Shown: positions 1 through 8,695 of the stretch, piece after piece
Layout: each line of letters begins with the position of its first letter
Position numbering within the stretch: the stretch's first letter is position 1
NCBI GenBank assembly: GCA_029263015.1
Contig: JAJCYI010000211.1
Coordinates: forward strand, 1-34,950
Origin: Saprospiraceae bacterium
GTDB taxonomy: Bacteria > Bacteroidota > Bacteroidia > Chitinophagales > Saprospiraceae
Direction: 5' to 3'
Length of the DNA: 34,950 bases
Program-made: the position numbers and the translations under genes
Notes under the pieces: model-generated
What the model was told of the DNA's origin: nothing
The model's database searches: none
What the model saw: the letters and a program-made list of their open reading frames with translations, nothing else

Positions 1-1901
1 TGGCGAACACAGAAACTACAACCGAAGACACCCGCATGCCCCTGACTTCCGCCGATGTACTCGGCGGGCGGATGGAGCAGTTGCGAGAATTGTTCCCGGA
101 AGCGTTTGTCGAAGGGGCGGTTGATTTTGACCGGCTGCGGAATGCCTTGGGCGACTTTGTTGGCGAAGGGCGGGAGCGGTACGGGCTTTCTTGGGCGGGG
201 AAGGCCGATGCGATTCGGGCGATTCAGGCTCCGAGCGTCGGGACGCTTGTGCCCTGCCCGGAGGAGTCGGTCAATTTTGATACGACTGAGAATCTGTTCA
301 TCGAAGGCGACAATCTTGAAGTTCTCAAGCTCTTGCAGAAGAGCTACTACGGCAAAGTGAAAATGATTTACATCGACCCGCCGTACAACACGGGCAACGA
401 GTTCATTTACCCGGACAACTTTCGAGAAGGGCTTGATGAGTATCTGAAATACTCTGGTCAGGTCGGCGAAGAGGGCGTCCGCATGTCGACGAATGCCGAA
501 ACGTCAGGTCGATACCATTCCAAGTGGCTCGACATGATGTATCCAAGATTGTTCTTGGCTAGGAATCTACTCAAGCAAGATGGCATCATCTTCGTTTCCA
601 TCGACGACCATGAAGTTCACAATCTCCGCTTGTTAATGAACGAGGTTTTCGGAGAAGAAAACTTTGTCGCATCTGTAATATGGCAAAAGGTGTTTTCTCC
701 AAAAAATACGGCCCGCTACTTTTCAGAGGACCATGATTATGTCCTTGCGTATGCACGAGACAAAGACGCATGGGCACCTGCTCTCCTGCCACGTTCCAAA
801 GAAGCAGAATCTCGTTACTCTAATCCAGACAATGACCCACGCGGGCCTTGGACATCCAGCGACCTTTCGGCAAGAAATTATTATGCTGCGGGCACTTACC
901 CAGTCACAACTCGTACGGGGCGTGTGATTACTGGCCCAGCAGCGGGTCGGTATTGGTCGGTGGCCGAAGACAAGTTCAGCAAGCTTGATGACGATGACCG
1001 CATTTGGTGGGGTGAAGATGGCGACAATATGCCTCGTCTAAAGCGATTCCTAACTGATGTTAAGGAAGGAGTTGTGCCACAGACGTTGTGGAAATACGAG
1101 GATGTTGGTCATACGCAAGAAGCCAAGAAAGAGTTGGTGAAGTACACCGCCTTCACGGAGACCGAGAACGTCCTTAACTCTGTGAAGCCAACTCGCCTCA
1201 TTCAGCGAATGCTTCAAGTCGCCACGCGACCGGCAGACAACGACATCGTCCTCGACTTTTTTGCTGGTAGTGCCGTAACAGGCCACGCTGTTATGAAGCA
1301 GAATCTGGCTGACGAGGGTAATCGACGTTTCGTTCTCGTCCAGCTACCTGAACCACTCCCCAAACCCGAACAAGGCTTGAACACAATTTACGACATGGGA
1401 GCAGCACGACTGCGAAATGTCACTAATGAAATCACTACAGATGAGAATGGCAAACTTGAAGGTGTCACCTCAACAGAACTATTGCCGTTGTTAGGCTTTC
1501 GCAAATTGAAGCTCACAGAAAGCAATTTCAAGATTTGGGACGGCAGCGAGGAGCCAACCCCCGAAGCATTGCAGGAACAACTCCAACTCTTCGCCGACCA
1601 CGTCCTGCCCGACCGTTCGGAACAAGACATCCTCTACGAGCTAATGCTCAAGGCAGGACTCTCGCTCACGGCCTCCATCGAGGAGAAGACGGTCGCCGAC
1701 CAGAAGGTCTACTCGATTGCCGAGGGGCTGTTGTTCATTTGCCTAGCCAACCCCATCACACAAGAGTGCCTTCGCGGCATGGCCGAACTGGAGCCGCAGC
1801 GAGTCATTTGCCTCGACGCAGCCTTCGGCGGCAACGACCAACTAAAAACCAACACCGTCCTAGAAATGAAATCCCACGGTATCGAATTCCGGACTGTGTA
1901 A
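1..1901 (+). CDS. mod: Type III restriction-modification methyltransferase (Mod), 5' end cut by one base
   Basis: Mod is the DNA adenine-N6 methyltransferase and specificity subunit of a type III restriction-modification system; it acts with Res. Counting from the ATG at 36, the catalytic motif DPPYNTG is near residue 114 and the SAM-binding FAGSAVTGH motif near residue 408, which is the beta-class order (catalytic motif first). Length (about 620-635 aa) is normal for Mod. The frame is open to base 1 and reads ANTETTTEDTR before the ATG at 36. Base 1 onward is 'tggcg', so the real start is probably an ATG whose A lies just outside the window. The variable middle (residues about 190-390) is where target recognition should lie. 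It heads an operon with two unknown genes and res. Family call is firm; exact start is inferred. Confidence 0.95.
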   Translation, partial: ANTETTTEDTRMPLTSADVLGGRMEQLRELFPEAFVEGAVDFDRLRNALGDFVGEGRERYGLSWAGKADAIRAIQAPSVGTLVPCPEESVNFDTTENLFIEGDNLEVLKLLQKSYYGKVKMIYIDPPYNTGNEFIYPDNFREGLDEYLKYSGQVGEEGVRMSTNAETSGRYHSKWLDMMYPRLFLARNLLKQDGIIFVSIDDHEVHNLRLLMNEVFGEENFVASVIWQKVFSPKNTARYFSEDHDYVLAYARDKDAWAPALLPRSKEAESRYSNPDNDPRGPWTSSDLSARNYYAAGTYPVTTRTGRVITGPAAGRYWSVAEDKFSKLDDDDRIWWGEDGDNMPRLKRFLTDVKEGVVPQTLWKYEDVGHTQEAKKELVKYTAFTETENVLNSVKPTRLIQRMLQVATRPADNDIVLDFFAGSAVTGHAVMKQNLADEGNRRFVLVQLPEPLPKPEQGLNTIYDMGAARLRNVTNEITTDENGKLEGVTSTELLPLLGFRKLKLTESNFKIWDGSEEPTPEALQEQLQLFADHVLPDRSEQDILYELMLKAGLSLTASIEEKTVADQKVYSIAEGLLFICLANPITQECLRGMAELEPQRVICLDAAFGGNDQLKTNTVLEMKSHGIEFRTV

Positions 1902-2040
1902 GGAGCAAAGATTATCAAGACAACACCAAACGTGTTGTAAATAACGCGAACCGCCGTGACGACTTGCCTGTTATTGGATATCCGCCTCAACCGGCATGCA
2001 CACCATACCATCACACAACACTGGAAAGAGAGGACTAAGT

Positions 2041-3237
2041 ATGAGTGAACAGAATACCATCCGGCCTCTAGGTCATAATCTACTGGTGCAAAAACTCGAA
2101 CGCGAGCAAAAGGCGGGGCAAATAGTTCTACCTCAAGATACTTGCAGCTTTGAGCGTGCCATCGTTCTTGAGGTGTCGAGAGAGTTGTTTCCTGACACGC
2201 CTTACAATCAGCAGCCGGTCCGTGTGGGCGATATAGTCTTGTATGTGAAAAACGCCGACCAAGTGGTAGCGATTGGGGGGAACGATTATTTCGTTCCATT
2301 AGCTGCCGTCTCGGCTGTCGAATCAGAGAAGTGTATTCCTGAAGATGTCCTTGGAGCTGAGTCGTTCTTCAAGGTACGAGAATGGCCCGAGTTCGTGCCA
2401 AGAGGAAGCGAGGGCATTTGGCAGAAATGGGAGAACTTTAAGGAATTCAGCTTCGACATCGGATTCATGGAGCCATTTGCGTCTCTTGACCCGTTCCGAG
2501 AATCGATTTATGAGAGTTGTGCCAATGTCATTGGCCCATATGTTACTGAAATAATGGACCCGTTTGAGCTCAAACGGGCCGCTGCCAACGAGGAGAGTTC
2601 TGGACCGGATGAGCCTATAACCGTCATCGAATGCGACCATGACGTCTTCGACGGCGTAATGTACCTCTCTGAGAAAGATAAACGCTTTGGATTCAGGAAA
2701 CAGCGGACGACACTCGAAGCCTTGGTTAAAAGTGTTCCGGTATGGATGAAGGCTGTGCATTCGATTCTACGCAGTTCACCTTTCGTCTCCTTAGTGCGTC
2801 CCGACTACTCACGGATATTATTTGCACGCTTTGGGTTCAAGCAAGTCATCCATCTTGAAAGCGAAGGTTCGGACAAAGACAAAATCCAAAACTCACAGCT
2901 CATGGGGCATTTTATGAGATTTGGCCTTGACGACAACTCTCCGCTGTCACCAACCATCGCGAAGCTAGGGTGTGAGTCGATTGGCAGGTCCGATGTGAAA
3001 TTCTCTTTTCAAAGGAAAATCGGAAACACACCCTACACCATTTGGTTTACAGCAAAAGCTCCACTGAATGAGGGGGCACGTTTCATTGAAATAGAGTGGG
3101 ACATTCAAGACATCCGCCCGGAAAACATTCTCGATAAAGATTATGGCGAGGTTCTGGATAATTTCCTTCGACTTACCGTCTGCAGCGAGTTTTACTCCAC
3201 ATGGTTCAAAAACATCAATTGCCATTCACTCATCTAA
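2041..3237 (+). CDS. GroES-like domain fused to a ~300-residue unknown domain
   Basis: Start chosen at 2041 because GAGAGG sits 8-13 bases upstream; an earlier in-frame ATG at 1996 has no ribosome site. Residues about 5-100 look like a co-chaperonin (Cpn10/GroES) fold: IRPLGHNLLVQKLE at the N-terminus, a GQIVLP segment, VRVGDIVLYVKNAD, then GGNDYFVPLAAVSAVES, in the order expected for GroES. The remaining ~300 residues are unrecognised. They include an acidic hinge (EESSGPDEP) and a C-terminal beta-rich part ending in FIEIEWDIQDI and an aromatic tail. No membrane segment or catalytic motif is visible. It lies between mod and res, 10 bases before the next gene, so it is probably co-transcribed with the restriction system. 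Whether the GroES-like part binds a chaperonin is unknown. Confidence 0.8.
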   Translation: MSEQNTIRPLGHNLLVQKLEREQKAGQIVLPQDTCSFERAIVLEVSRELFPDTPYNQQPVRVGDIVLYVKNADQVVAIGGNDYFVPLAAVSAVESEKCIPEDVLGAESFFKVREWPEFVPRGSEGIWQKWENFKEFSFDIGFMEPFASLDPFRESIYESCANVIGPYVTEIMDPFELKRAAANEESSGPDEPITVIECDHDVFDGVMYLSEKDKRFGFRKQRTTLEALVKSVPVWMKAVHSILRSSPFVSLVRPDYSRILFARFGFKQVIHLESEGSDKDKIQNSQLMGHFMRFGLDDNSPLSPTIAKLGCESIGRSDVKFSFQRKIGNTPYTIWFTAKAPLNEGARFIEIEWDIQDIRPENILDKDYGEVLDNFLRLTVCSEFYSTWFKNINCHSLI

Positions 3238-3247
3238 GGAGTCTTTA

Positions 3248-3964
3248 ATGTCAAATGAAATCACACTTTATCTACCTCCACCACCACCTTCTATTCGCCC
3301 ATCACTACAAGGAGCAGCAAGCCAGATCAAGTTTCTCTCCGGATTTGTAACAACGTACGTAGCTAGGCAGGCGAAGAAAAGAGATGCTGATATTCAAAAG
3401 TTTGCCTCCGATGTAATTGAGACGATTAATGACCAATGTCGGAAAGTCAAGGAACTTGACGAAGCAGTTCACAACAAGGTTGATGATGAGCACTTCTGGA
3501 GCGATGAGTTCTTCGACCGCTTCAGAGCGACCACAGAACATCATGCCAGCTCGCCGGATGAGAAAAAGAGAAAGTACCTGATTGACTTCGTGTTTCGGTA
3601 TGCACTTGAGAAGCGTCCCGACGTTATCCTGGAGAGGATATTCTGGCGTTACGTGTCGGGAATAACAGGAACGCATCTTGTCATATTGGACGAACTCTAC
3701 GCCAAACAGGCTGAATTGAACACGGCGGACCTTTCAGTGCTTCGGACATCACCGGGAAGGCCAGAACTTGTGTCGCTGAAGCAACTTTCACATTCAGTGT
3801 GCGAAGATGATATCCTGCTCCAATGCTTGCTAGCTGATTTGAAGCGGGATGGATTAGTTGAGCAAATCGCCGGTCCGGTCAATCATGAGGATTCCAGCAA
3901 CCGTGTTTTGCTTCAGCCACCGGGGCACAGCCTCATGCGATTCATATTTGGCGATTGGGAATAG
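3248..3964 (+). CDS. Unknown protein embedded in type III RM operon
   Basis: Start at 3248 is supported by AAGGAG 5-10 bases upstream, overlapping the end of the preceding gene; a longer in-frame extension from 3143 would overlap that gene. The 238-residue product begins with a proline-rich stretch (LPPPPPSIRP). It then has a helical region rich in charged residues, including a SSPDEKKRKYLIDFVFRYAL segment and a hydrophobic helix around TGTHLVILDELYAKQ. The C-terminus (LLADLKRDGLVEQ, then NRVLLQPPGHSLMRFIF) resembles a winged-helix tail. I do not recognise the family. A specialised partner of the restriction system, or an unrelated cargo gene between mod and res, are both possible. Confidence 0.75.
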   Translation: MSNEITLYLPPPPPSIRPSLQGAASQIKFLSGFVTTYVARQAKKRDADIQKFASDVIETINDQCRKVKELDEAVHNKVDDEHFWSDEFFDRFRATTEHHASSPDEKKRKYLIDFVFRYALEKRPDVILERIFWRYVSGITGTHLVILDELYAKQAELNTADLSVLRTSPGRPELVSLKQLSHSVCEDDILLQCLLADLKRDGLVEQIAGPVNHEDSSNRVLLQPPGHSLMRFIFGDWE

Positions 3965-3988
3965 AGAGATGTACATAGGCCCCTGCAT

Positions 3989-6619
3989 ATGAAAATTCAA
4001 TTCGACAGCAATCAGGAATACCAACTCGACGCCATCCAGGCGGTCGTCGATGTATTTGACGGCCAGCCGTTGGCTCAGGGCGAATACGAGATTCGCTTTG
4101 ACGCAGTGGGTGGCGACTTACTGACCGACTTAGGCGTCGGTAACAACGTGGTCCTCGACGAGAGCCGCATTGTCCAAAATATCCAAGCCATCCAGCAGCA
4201 GAACGACATCAAGCCTCCGGTCGAAGACCTTTCTCAGGGAATGAACTTCTCGGTCGAGATGGAAACCGGCACCGGTAAAACGTACGTCTACTTACGCAGC
4301 ATCTATGAATTGAACAAGGCGTATGGCCTCAAGAAGTTCGTCATCGTCGTACCGAGCGTCGCCATACGCGAAGGCGTGCTCAAGAACATCGAGTTGACTG
4401 AAGAGCACTTCCGAGCCATCTATGGCAACGTGCCCATCGACTATTGGGTCTACGACTCGAAACAAGTGTCGCGACTACGAGGATACGCCAACTCGAATCA
4501 AGTGCAAATTCTGATTATGAACATTGACGCCTTCAACAAGGACCTCAATGTGATTCACCAGGAGAACGACAAACTATCGGGCCGCAAGCCCGTTGAGTTC
4601 TTACAGGCAACCAACCCCATCGTCATTGTCGACGAACCACAAAACATGGAGAGTGAGCAGGCCAAAGCGGCCATCGATAACCTAAACCCACTCTGCACGT
4701 TCCGTTATTCGGCGACGCATCGGAACGTCTACAACCTGCTGTACCGGCTCGACCCGGTACGGGCCTACGACCTGAAGCTGGTGAAACGCATCGAAGTCGA
4801 CGCGATTCTCGACGAGCCCGACTTCAACAAGCCCTACATCCAGGTGAAGTCGGTCAAGGCGACCAAAGCGAAGATTACCGCCAAACTCGTCATCGACGTG
4901 GACACGAACGACGGGCCGAAGCGGAAGACAATCTCGGTCAGCAAGAACGGTACCGACCTATTCGACAAGTCCAACGAGCGGGCTGCCTACGAAGGCTACC
5001 TCGTTAATGAGATTGACGCTGGCAACGAGTACATCGCTTTCGGCAATGGCGTGACTCTCTACGCTGGCCAGACGCATGGAGGCCACTCCGATGACGTGAT
5101 GAAAGCCCAGATACGCGAGACGGTGAAGGAACACTTCGAGAAGGAGTTGCGAATTCAACGCACGCAGCCCGACGGCAAGAAGATGAAGGTGCTGTCGCTG
5201 TTCTTCATCGACCGTGTTGCCAATTACTTCCCTGAAGATGGCAAGATTCGCCAGTGGTTTGTGGAAGCCTACGAAGCGATTGCCAGCAAGTCGCAGTATC
5301 AGATGCTCAATTCTTTGCCGGTCGACCAGGTGCATAACGGCTATTTCGCGGTGACAAACACCGGCCAGGCAAAGGACAGTCGTGGTGAAGGGAAGACGAA
5401 AGCCGACGAGGAGGCTTACGAACTTATCATGCGAGACAAGGAGCGGTTGCTCGACCGTGATGAGCCGCTCCGCTTTATTTTCAGCCACTCCGCACTTCGC
5501 GAGGGATGGGATAATCCGAACGTGTTTCAGATTTGCACGCTCAACGAAACGAAATCCGAAATGAAGAAGCGGCAGGAGATTGGCCGTGGACTCCGATTAC
5601 CTGTTCGCGAGGACGGAACGCGGAGCTTCGACCCGCACATTAACCGGCTTACTGTTATTGCTAACGAAAACTACGACGACTTCGCCCGCAAGCTTCAGAC
5701 TGAAATTGAAGAGGAATGTGGCGTCGAATTTGAAGGACGCATTGCCAACAAGCGAGAACGCCGCCAGGCGATGCTTGTTCCCGGCTGGCGAATGAACGGC
5801 GACTTCCAAGAGTTATGGAACCGCATTCAACACAGGACGCGATACTCGGTCGCCTATGAGACCGCCGACCTTGTCGCCAAGGCATCCAACGAAGTCGGCA
5901 AGATGCCCGAAATCAAGAAGCCCAAGCTCGTCGCCCTGAAGTCGCGGATAAAGATTACCGACGAAGGCGTCACCGGCGAATTGCTGGCCGCCAGGCAGAT
6001 GGAGATGGAAGAGACGCAGCAGCAAACCATTCCCGACCTGCTGAGCTACTTGCAGCGAGAAACGGAACTGACGCGAAGTACGCTCGTCCAGATTCTCATT
6101 GAATCGGGTCGGCTTGGTGACGTGGCGACCAATCCGCAGCAGTTTCTCGACCAAGCTGTCTCCGGGGTGCGACGTACGCTTCACCAAATGATTGTCGACG
6201 GCATCAAGTACGAGAAGGTGAACGGCCAGGTCTACGAGATGCTCCTGTTTCAAGAGAAGGAAATCGAGGGCTACGCTAGCCGGATGGTCGACGTGGAGAA
6301 CGGGCTTTACGACTGTGTCGAAATTGAGTCGGAGGTCGAGCGAGAGTTCGCCGAGGCGATGACGAGCCGCCAGGACATCAAGCTGCTCATCAAGCTGCCC
6401 GATTGGTTCAAGGTGGAAACACCCATCGGCACTTACAACCCCGACTGGGCCATCGTCAAACAGGAGGACGAGAAGCTGTATCTCGTTCGTGAAACCAAGA
6501 GCACGAAGGAACAGCAGAAACTACGCCAAAGTGAGTGGGACAAGATTCGCTGCGGAAAAGCTCATTTCGATGCCCTTGACGTGGACTTCGACCACGTGAC
6601 CAGTGCCAGCGAAGTCTAG
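3989..6619 (+). CDS. res: Type III restriction enzyme helicase/endonuclease subunit (Res)
   Basis: Res translocates on DNA and cleaves unmethylated targets in complex with Mod. The superfamily 2 ATPase motifs are clear: Walker A ETGTGKT near residue 92, a DEPQ box near 215 followed by the type III signature FRYSATHRN, and motif VI QEIGRGLRLP near 529. A C-terminal PD-(D/E)XK nuclease is visible as YNPDWAIV near 815 with RETK near 835. At 876 aa it is in the normal size range for Res. The start ATG at 3989 has only a weak upstream purine stretch. It is the fourth gene of the RM operon, 24 bases after the previous stop. All motifs look intact, so the enzyme is likely active. Confidence 0.95.
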   Translation: MKIQFDSNQEYQLDAIQAVVDVFDGQPLAQGEYEIRFDAVGGDLLTDLGVGNNVVLDESRIVQNIQAIQQQNDIKPPVEDLSQGMNFSVEMETGTGKTYVYLRSIYELNKAYGLKKFVIVVPSVAIREGVLKNIELTEEHFRAIYGNVPIDYWVYDSKQVSRLRGYANSNQVQILIMNIDAFNKDLNVIHQENDKLSGRKPVEFLQATNPIVIVDEPQNMESEQAKAAIDNLNPLCTFRYSATHRNVYNLLYRLDPVRAYDLKLVKRIEVDAILDEPDFNKPYIQVKSVKATKAKITAKLVIDVDTNDGPKRKTISVSKNGTDLFDKSNERAAYEGYLVNEIDAGNEYIAFGNGVTLYAGQTHGGHSDDVMKAQIRETVKEHFEKELRIQRTQPDGKKMKVLSLFFIDRVANYFPEDGKIRQWFVEAYEAIASKSQYQMLNSLPVDQVHNGYFAVTNTGQAKDSRGEGKTKADEEAYELIMRDKERLLDRDEPLRFIFSHSALREGWDNPNVFQICTLNETKSEMKKRQEIGRGLRLPVREDGTRSFDPHINRLTVIANENYDDFARKLQTEIEEECGVEFEGRIANKRERRQAMLVPGWRMNGDFQELWNRIQHRTRYSVAYETADLVAKASNEVGKMPEIKKPKLVALKSRIKITDEGVTGELLAARQMEMEETQQQTIPDLLSYLQRETELTRSTLVQILIESGRLGDVATNPQQFLDQAVSGVRRTLHQMIVDGIKYEKVNGQVYEMLLFQEKEIEGYASRMVDVENGLYDCVEIESEVEREFAEAMTSRQDIKLLIKLPDWFKVETPIGTYNPDWAIVKQEDEKLYLVRETKSTKEQQKLRQSEWDKIRCGKAHFDALDVDFDHVTSASEV

Positions 6620-6641
6620 CAACTCGGCAAAGGTAAAACGC

Positions 6642-7214
6642 ATGTCAGAAAACGCCTCCAACCCGAATCTTATCACCGCCGAAATGCTTGCCGAGCAGTT
6701 GAAAGAGCTATCTCAACTGAGGGACGAGTTTGAGCAAACCAAACAAACGTGCGTCGGCGGGGATGACCCGGTGAGCGAAGAGGAATTCACCTCTTGGCTG
6801 GGAAGCTTCGGACACTTGCTGCTGACCGAGGATGAATCAAACAACTTCCCTCGGTACCAACGATGCATGGAGGCGTTCGGAAGATATGGTTTGTTGGCAA
6901 ACCACATTCAGCACTTGCCGCTGCTAAGCCCCAATCCGACCGTCACCGAACTGGCCAATATATTCCCATCGCTCCGCAATGCTCCCGGCCTCGACCCGTT
7001 CGACGAGCTTCGCTTCGAGAAATGGATGAAGGAGGAAGCGTCTTTGCAGGCTAGGCACGCCGCGAGACTCGTCCTGTCCGTTTGGGAAAACATGCCCCAG
7101 GCCTTCAGCATCACGGAAGCGTTTCGCGACTGGGATGACGAGCACCGCGAAGCGTACGTTGCCTGGTTCCAGCGACCCCTCATGCCGCAGCGTGAGTTGT
7201 GGGGGAAGCTGTAG
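6642..7214 (+). CDS. Unknown protein downstream of res
   Basis: Start at 6642 chosen because a purine-rich AAAGG lies upstream and the N-terminus (MSENASNPNLITAEML) is natural; the frame is also open from 6603, overlapping res. The 190-residue product is acidic and mostly helical. It has a possible coiled coil at residues about 10-35 (EQLKELSQLRDEFEQTK) and a conserved-looking SWLGSFGHLLL segment. No signal peptide, membrane segment or catalytic motif was found and I do not recognise the family. It follows res by 22 bases in the same direction and is probably the last gene of the RM operon. Confidence 0.7.
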   Translation: MSENASNPNLITAEMLAEQLKELSQLRDEFEQTKQTCVGGDDPVSEEEFTSWLGSFGHLLLTEDESNNFPRYQRCMEAFGRYGLLANHIQHLPLLSPNPTVTELANIFPSLRNAPGLDPFDELRFEKWMKEEASLQARHAARLVLSVWENMPQAFSITEAFRDWDDEHREAYVAWFQRPLMPQRELWGKL

Positions 7215-7460
7215 CAACACCTGCTTCGATGAATCGCTTCTTGAATTCGTGCAGCACGCGGCTCCTTCGCCTGCAATTCGAGTCGTCCGAGGAATACGTA
7301 GGTTCGGATTAGCATTGAAGGGATAAGATGCATCGGTCATTCGAACTCTCGCGACGACGGCCAACAAATGTGGTGCTTCTCACTCTGGAAAAGCCTGGTA
7401 TTGAGCCGTGGTTCTCGGACCTGTATCGATAACTTTTTTGTTTTCAGGTTCACTTTTTTA
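7215..7460. other. Gene-poor gap after RM operon
   Basis: No supported gene. Short open frames exist, for example a 34-codon frame from the ATG at 7328 ending at TAA 7432, with no ribosome site or family resemblance. No strong terminator hairpin was found after the 7214 stop. The stretch ends in an AT-rich segment leading into the promoter at 7461. Confidence 0.5.
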
Positions 7461-7489
7461 TTGACAATATAGGGCAAATGACCTATAGT
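7461..7489 (+). promoter_or_regulatory. Near-consensus sigma-70 promoter
   Basis: TTGACA at 7461-7466, a 17-base spacer, and TATAGT at 7484-7489. It sits in an AT-rich segment and points at the gene starting at 7544, giving a leader of roughly 45-50 bases. Confidence 0.75.
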
Positions 7490-7543
7490 AAAACCATAGA
7501 CAGAGTTCGATGGTCGGACTCATTTTTAATGACACGGAGGAAC

Positions 7544-7885
7544 ATGAAACGGACAATCACTAAGACAATAACAACACTGAATAGAAAGCTCTTCACCGCC
7601 GTTGCACAGTTGTTGGTGAGCCGGGACACTGAAGCATTGCAATCGGCACGCAGGCACGCAGGCTTGTTTTGTTGTCTCATGGTTGTTGACTTGGAATTTG
7701 CACCGGTGGAATATCAGTGTTGCGTAGCGGAACTCACTGATGACCTGTATTGTTGCATCGCTAAGACCCTGGGCGACCGGCTTCGCAACAGCACGTTTGC
7801 TAGGTTGTTATTTGCTTATGCCGATATGAATGGAATTGCAAAAGATCTTTTTGAAGAGGCAATCGCGGCTATCAGAGCATGTTAG
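7544..7885 (+). CDS. Small unknown protein
   Basis: Start at 7544 is supported by CGGAGG five bases upstream; the frame is open from 7478, but that start would lie inside the promoter. The 113-residue product begins with a basic, Thr-rich N-terminus (MKRTITKTITTLNRK), followed by a helical region with several cysteines (LFCCLMVVDLEF, YQCCVAEL, LYCCIAK). I do not recognise it. It is first in a short run of three genes driven by the promoter at 7461. Confidence 0.6.
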   Translation: MKRTITKTITTLNRKLFTAVAQLLVSRDTEALQSARRHAGLFCCLMVVDLEFAPVEYQCCVAELTDDLYCCIAKTLGDRLRNSTFARLLFAYADMNGIAKDLFEEAIAAIRAC

Positions 7886-7922
7886 AGCGGGCGAGACGAC
7901 GAATAAGCCAGCATGGGGGAAC

Positions 7923-8261
7923 ATGGAACAGAATGAACGACGATGTAACGGATGGACGAATTATGAGACTTGGGCAACGGCCTTGTGGCTCGACAATGAG
8001 CAAGCAACGCAAGACTACTGGCGAGAGCGTGCCCGCGAGTGCCGAGAGGAGGCCCCGGCGTCCAGTCAAGTCGAAGAAAGTATTTGGACCATTGACCAGG
8101 CCGCTCGCTTCACACTTGCCGACGCCTTGAAGGAGGAGGTCTCCGAGGGAACGCCCGTGACCGCAGAGGCTTCGCTCTATGCCGACCTGTTAGAAGCTGC
8201 CCTCCAGCAGGTCAACTGGCACGAGATAGCCGAGCATTACTTGACTGACCTGGACGACTAA
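7923..8261 (+). CDS. Small WTNYETW-motif protein (DUF7249-like)
   Basis: Start at 7923 follows a GGGGGAAC ribosome site. The 112-residue product carries the signature GWTNYETWATALWLDNEQ near its N-terminus, which I know from small phage and plasmid proteins of unknown role, followed by a helical, acidic region with several Trp residues. Three bases separate its stop from the next gene, so the two are translationally linked. The family name is from memory; function is unknown. Confidence 0.75.
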   Translation: MEQNERRCNGWTNYETWATALWLDNEQATQDYWRERARECREEAPASSQVEESIWTIDQAARFTLADALKEEVSEGTPVTAEASLYADLLEAALQQVNWHEIAEHYLTDLDD

Positions 8262-8264
8262 ACC

Positions 8265-8507
8265 ATGAAGAAATCAAAGAGACGCAGCGGCGAGGCAGGA
8301 TGCCTCGCCGCTGCCATTAGAAATGCAGCCGGGCGGAGTGGACTGAGCGTTTATCGAATCGCCAAAGATGCTGGGGTCGACCAGTCGACCCTCAATAAAT
8401 TCCTCAATGGCGACCGAGATAATCTCCGCCTCGACGTAGCCGACCGGCTATTCCGCTTTTTTGGGCTGCGAGTCGTCTCCCAAACTGGCAAATCGAGAAA
8501 ACCGTAG
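8265..8507 (+). CDS. XRE-family helix-turn-helix regulator, small
   Basis: An 80-residue protein with a helix-turn-helix in the order expected for Cro/C1/XRE proteins: LSVYRIAKDAGVDQSTLNKF (recognition helix VDQSTLNKFLNG), then DNLRLDVADRLFRFFGL. It probably binds DNA as a dimer and may control its own operon, but no operator is evident. The start follows the preceding stop by three bases. The first 16 codons contain a perfect 11-bp palindrome, annotated separately. A terminator follows at 8578. Confidence 0.85.
   Translation: MKKSKRRSGEAGCLAAAIRNAAGRSGLSVYRIAKDAGVDQSTLNKFLNGDRDNLRLDVADRLFRFFGLRVVSQTGKSRKP
8287..8311. repeat. Perfect 11-bp hairpin inside the XRE coding sequence
   Basis: Two 11-base arms (8287-8297 and 8301-8311) around a GGA loop. 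The core GAGGCAGGATGCCTC (8292-8306) recurs exactly at 8523-8537 downstream of the gene. It could hinder translation or be an inserted palindromic element that stayed in frame. Confidence 0.8.
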
Positions 8508-8577
8508 ACGACTCGCTGCCCCGAGGCAGGATGCCTCCCAGTAAATTGCCGCGAAGCGACCACTCCCAGCCAATCGC

Positions 8578-8606
8578 ACCGCTGACAAGCAGCGGTTCGT
8601 TTTTTT
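8578..8606 (+). terminator. Intrinsic terminator of the 7544-8507 operon
   Basis: A 7-bp stem (ACCGCTG/CAGCGGT, loop ACAAG) followed by TCG and a run of T. It lies 70 bases after the XRE stop codon. Confidence 0.75.
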
Positions 8607-8651
8607 GATTCTTGCTGGCCAGAGGCCAGCATTTTTATTGCCCTTCGGGCG

Positions 8652-8695
8652 GCTCAAAAAAAGGGGGCCTCCAGCCCGGCCCCCTTTTTTTGAGC
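8652..8695. terminator. Bidirectional intrinsic terminator, 18-bp stem
   Basis: Perfect inverted repeat, with arms made of GCTC, seven A, then GGGGGCC on one side and the complement on the other, around an 8-base loop. The A and T tracts flank the G/C core, so it can terminate transcription from either direction, between the XRE operon and the minus-strand flagellin gene. Confidence 0.8.

Noticed and set aside
1709-2299. Minus-strand 196-codon frame over the mod/GroES-like junction
   Set aside because: Overlaps two well-supported plus-strand genes and shows no domain.
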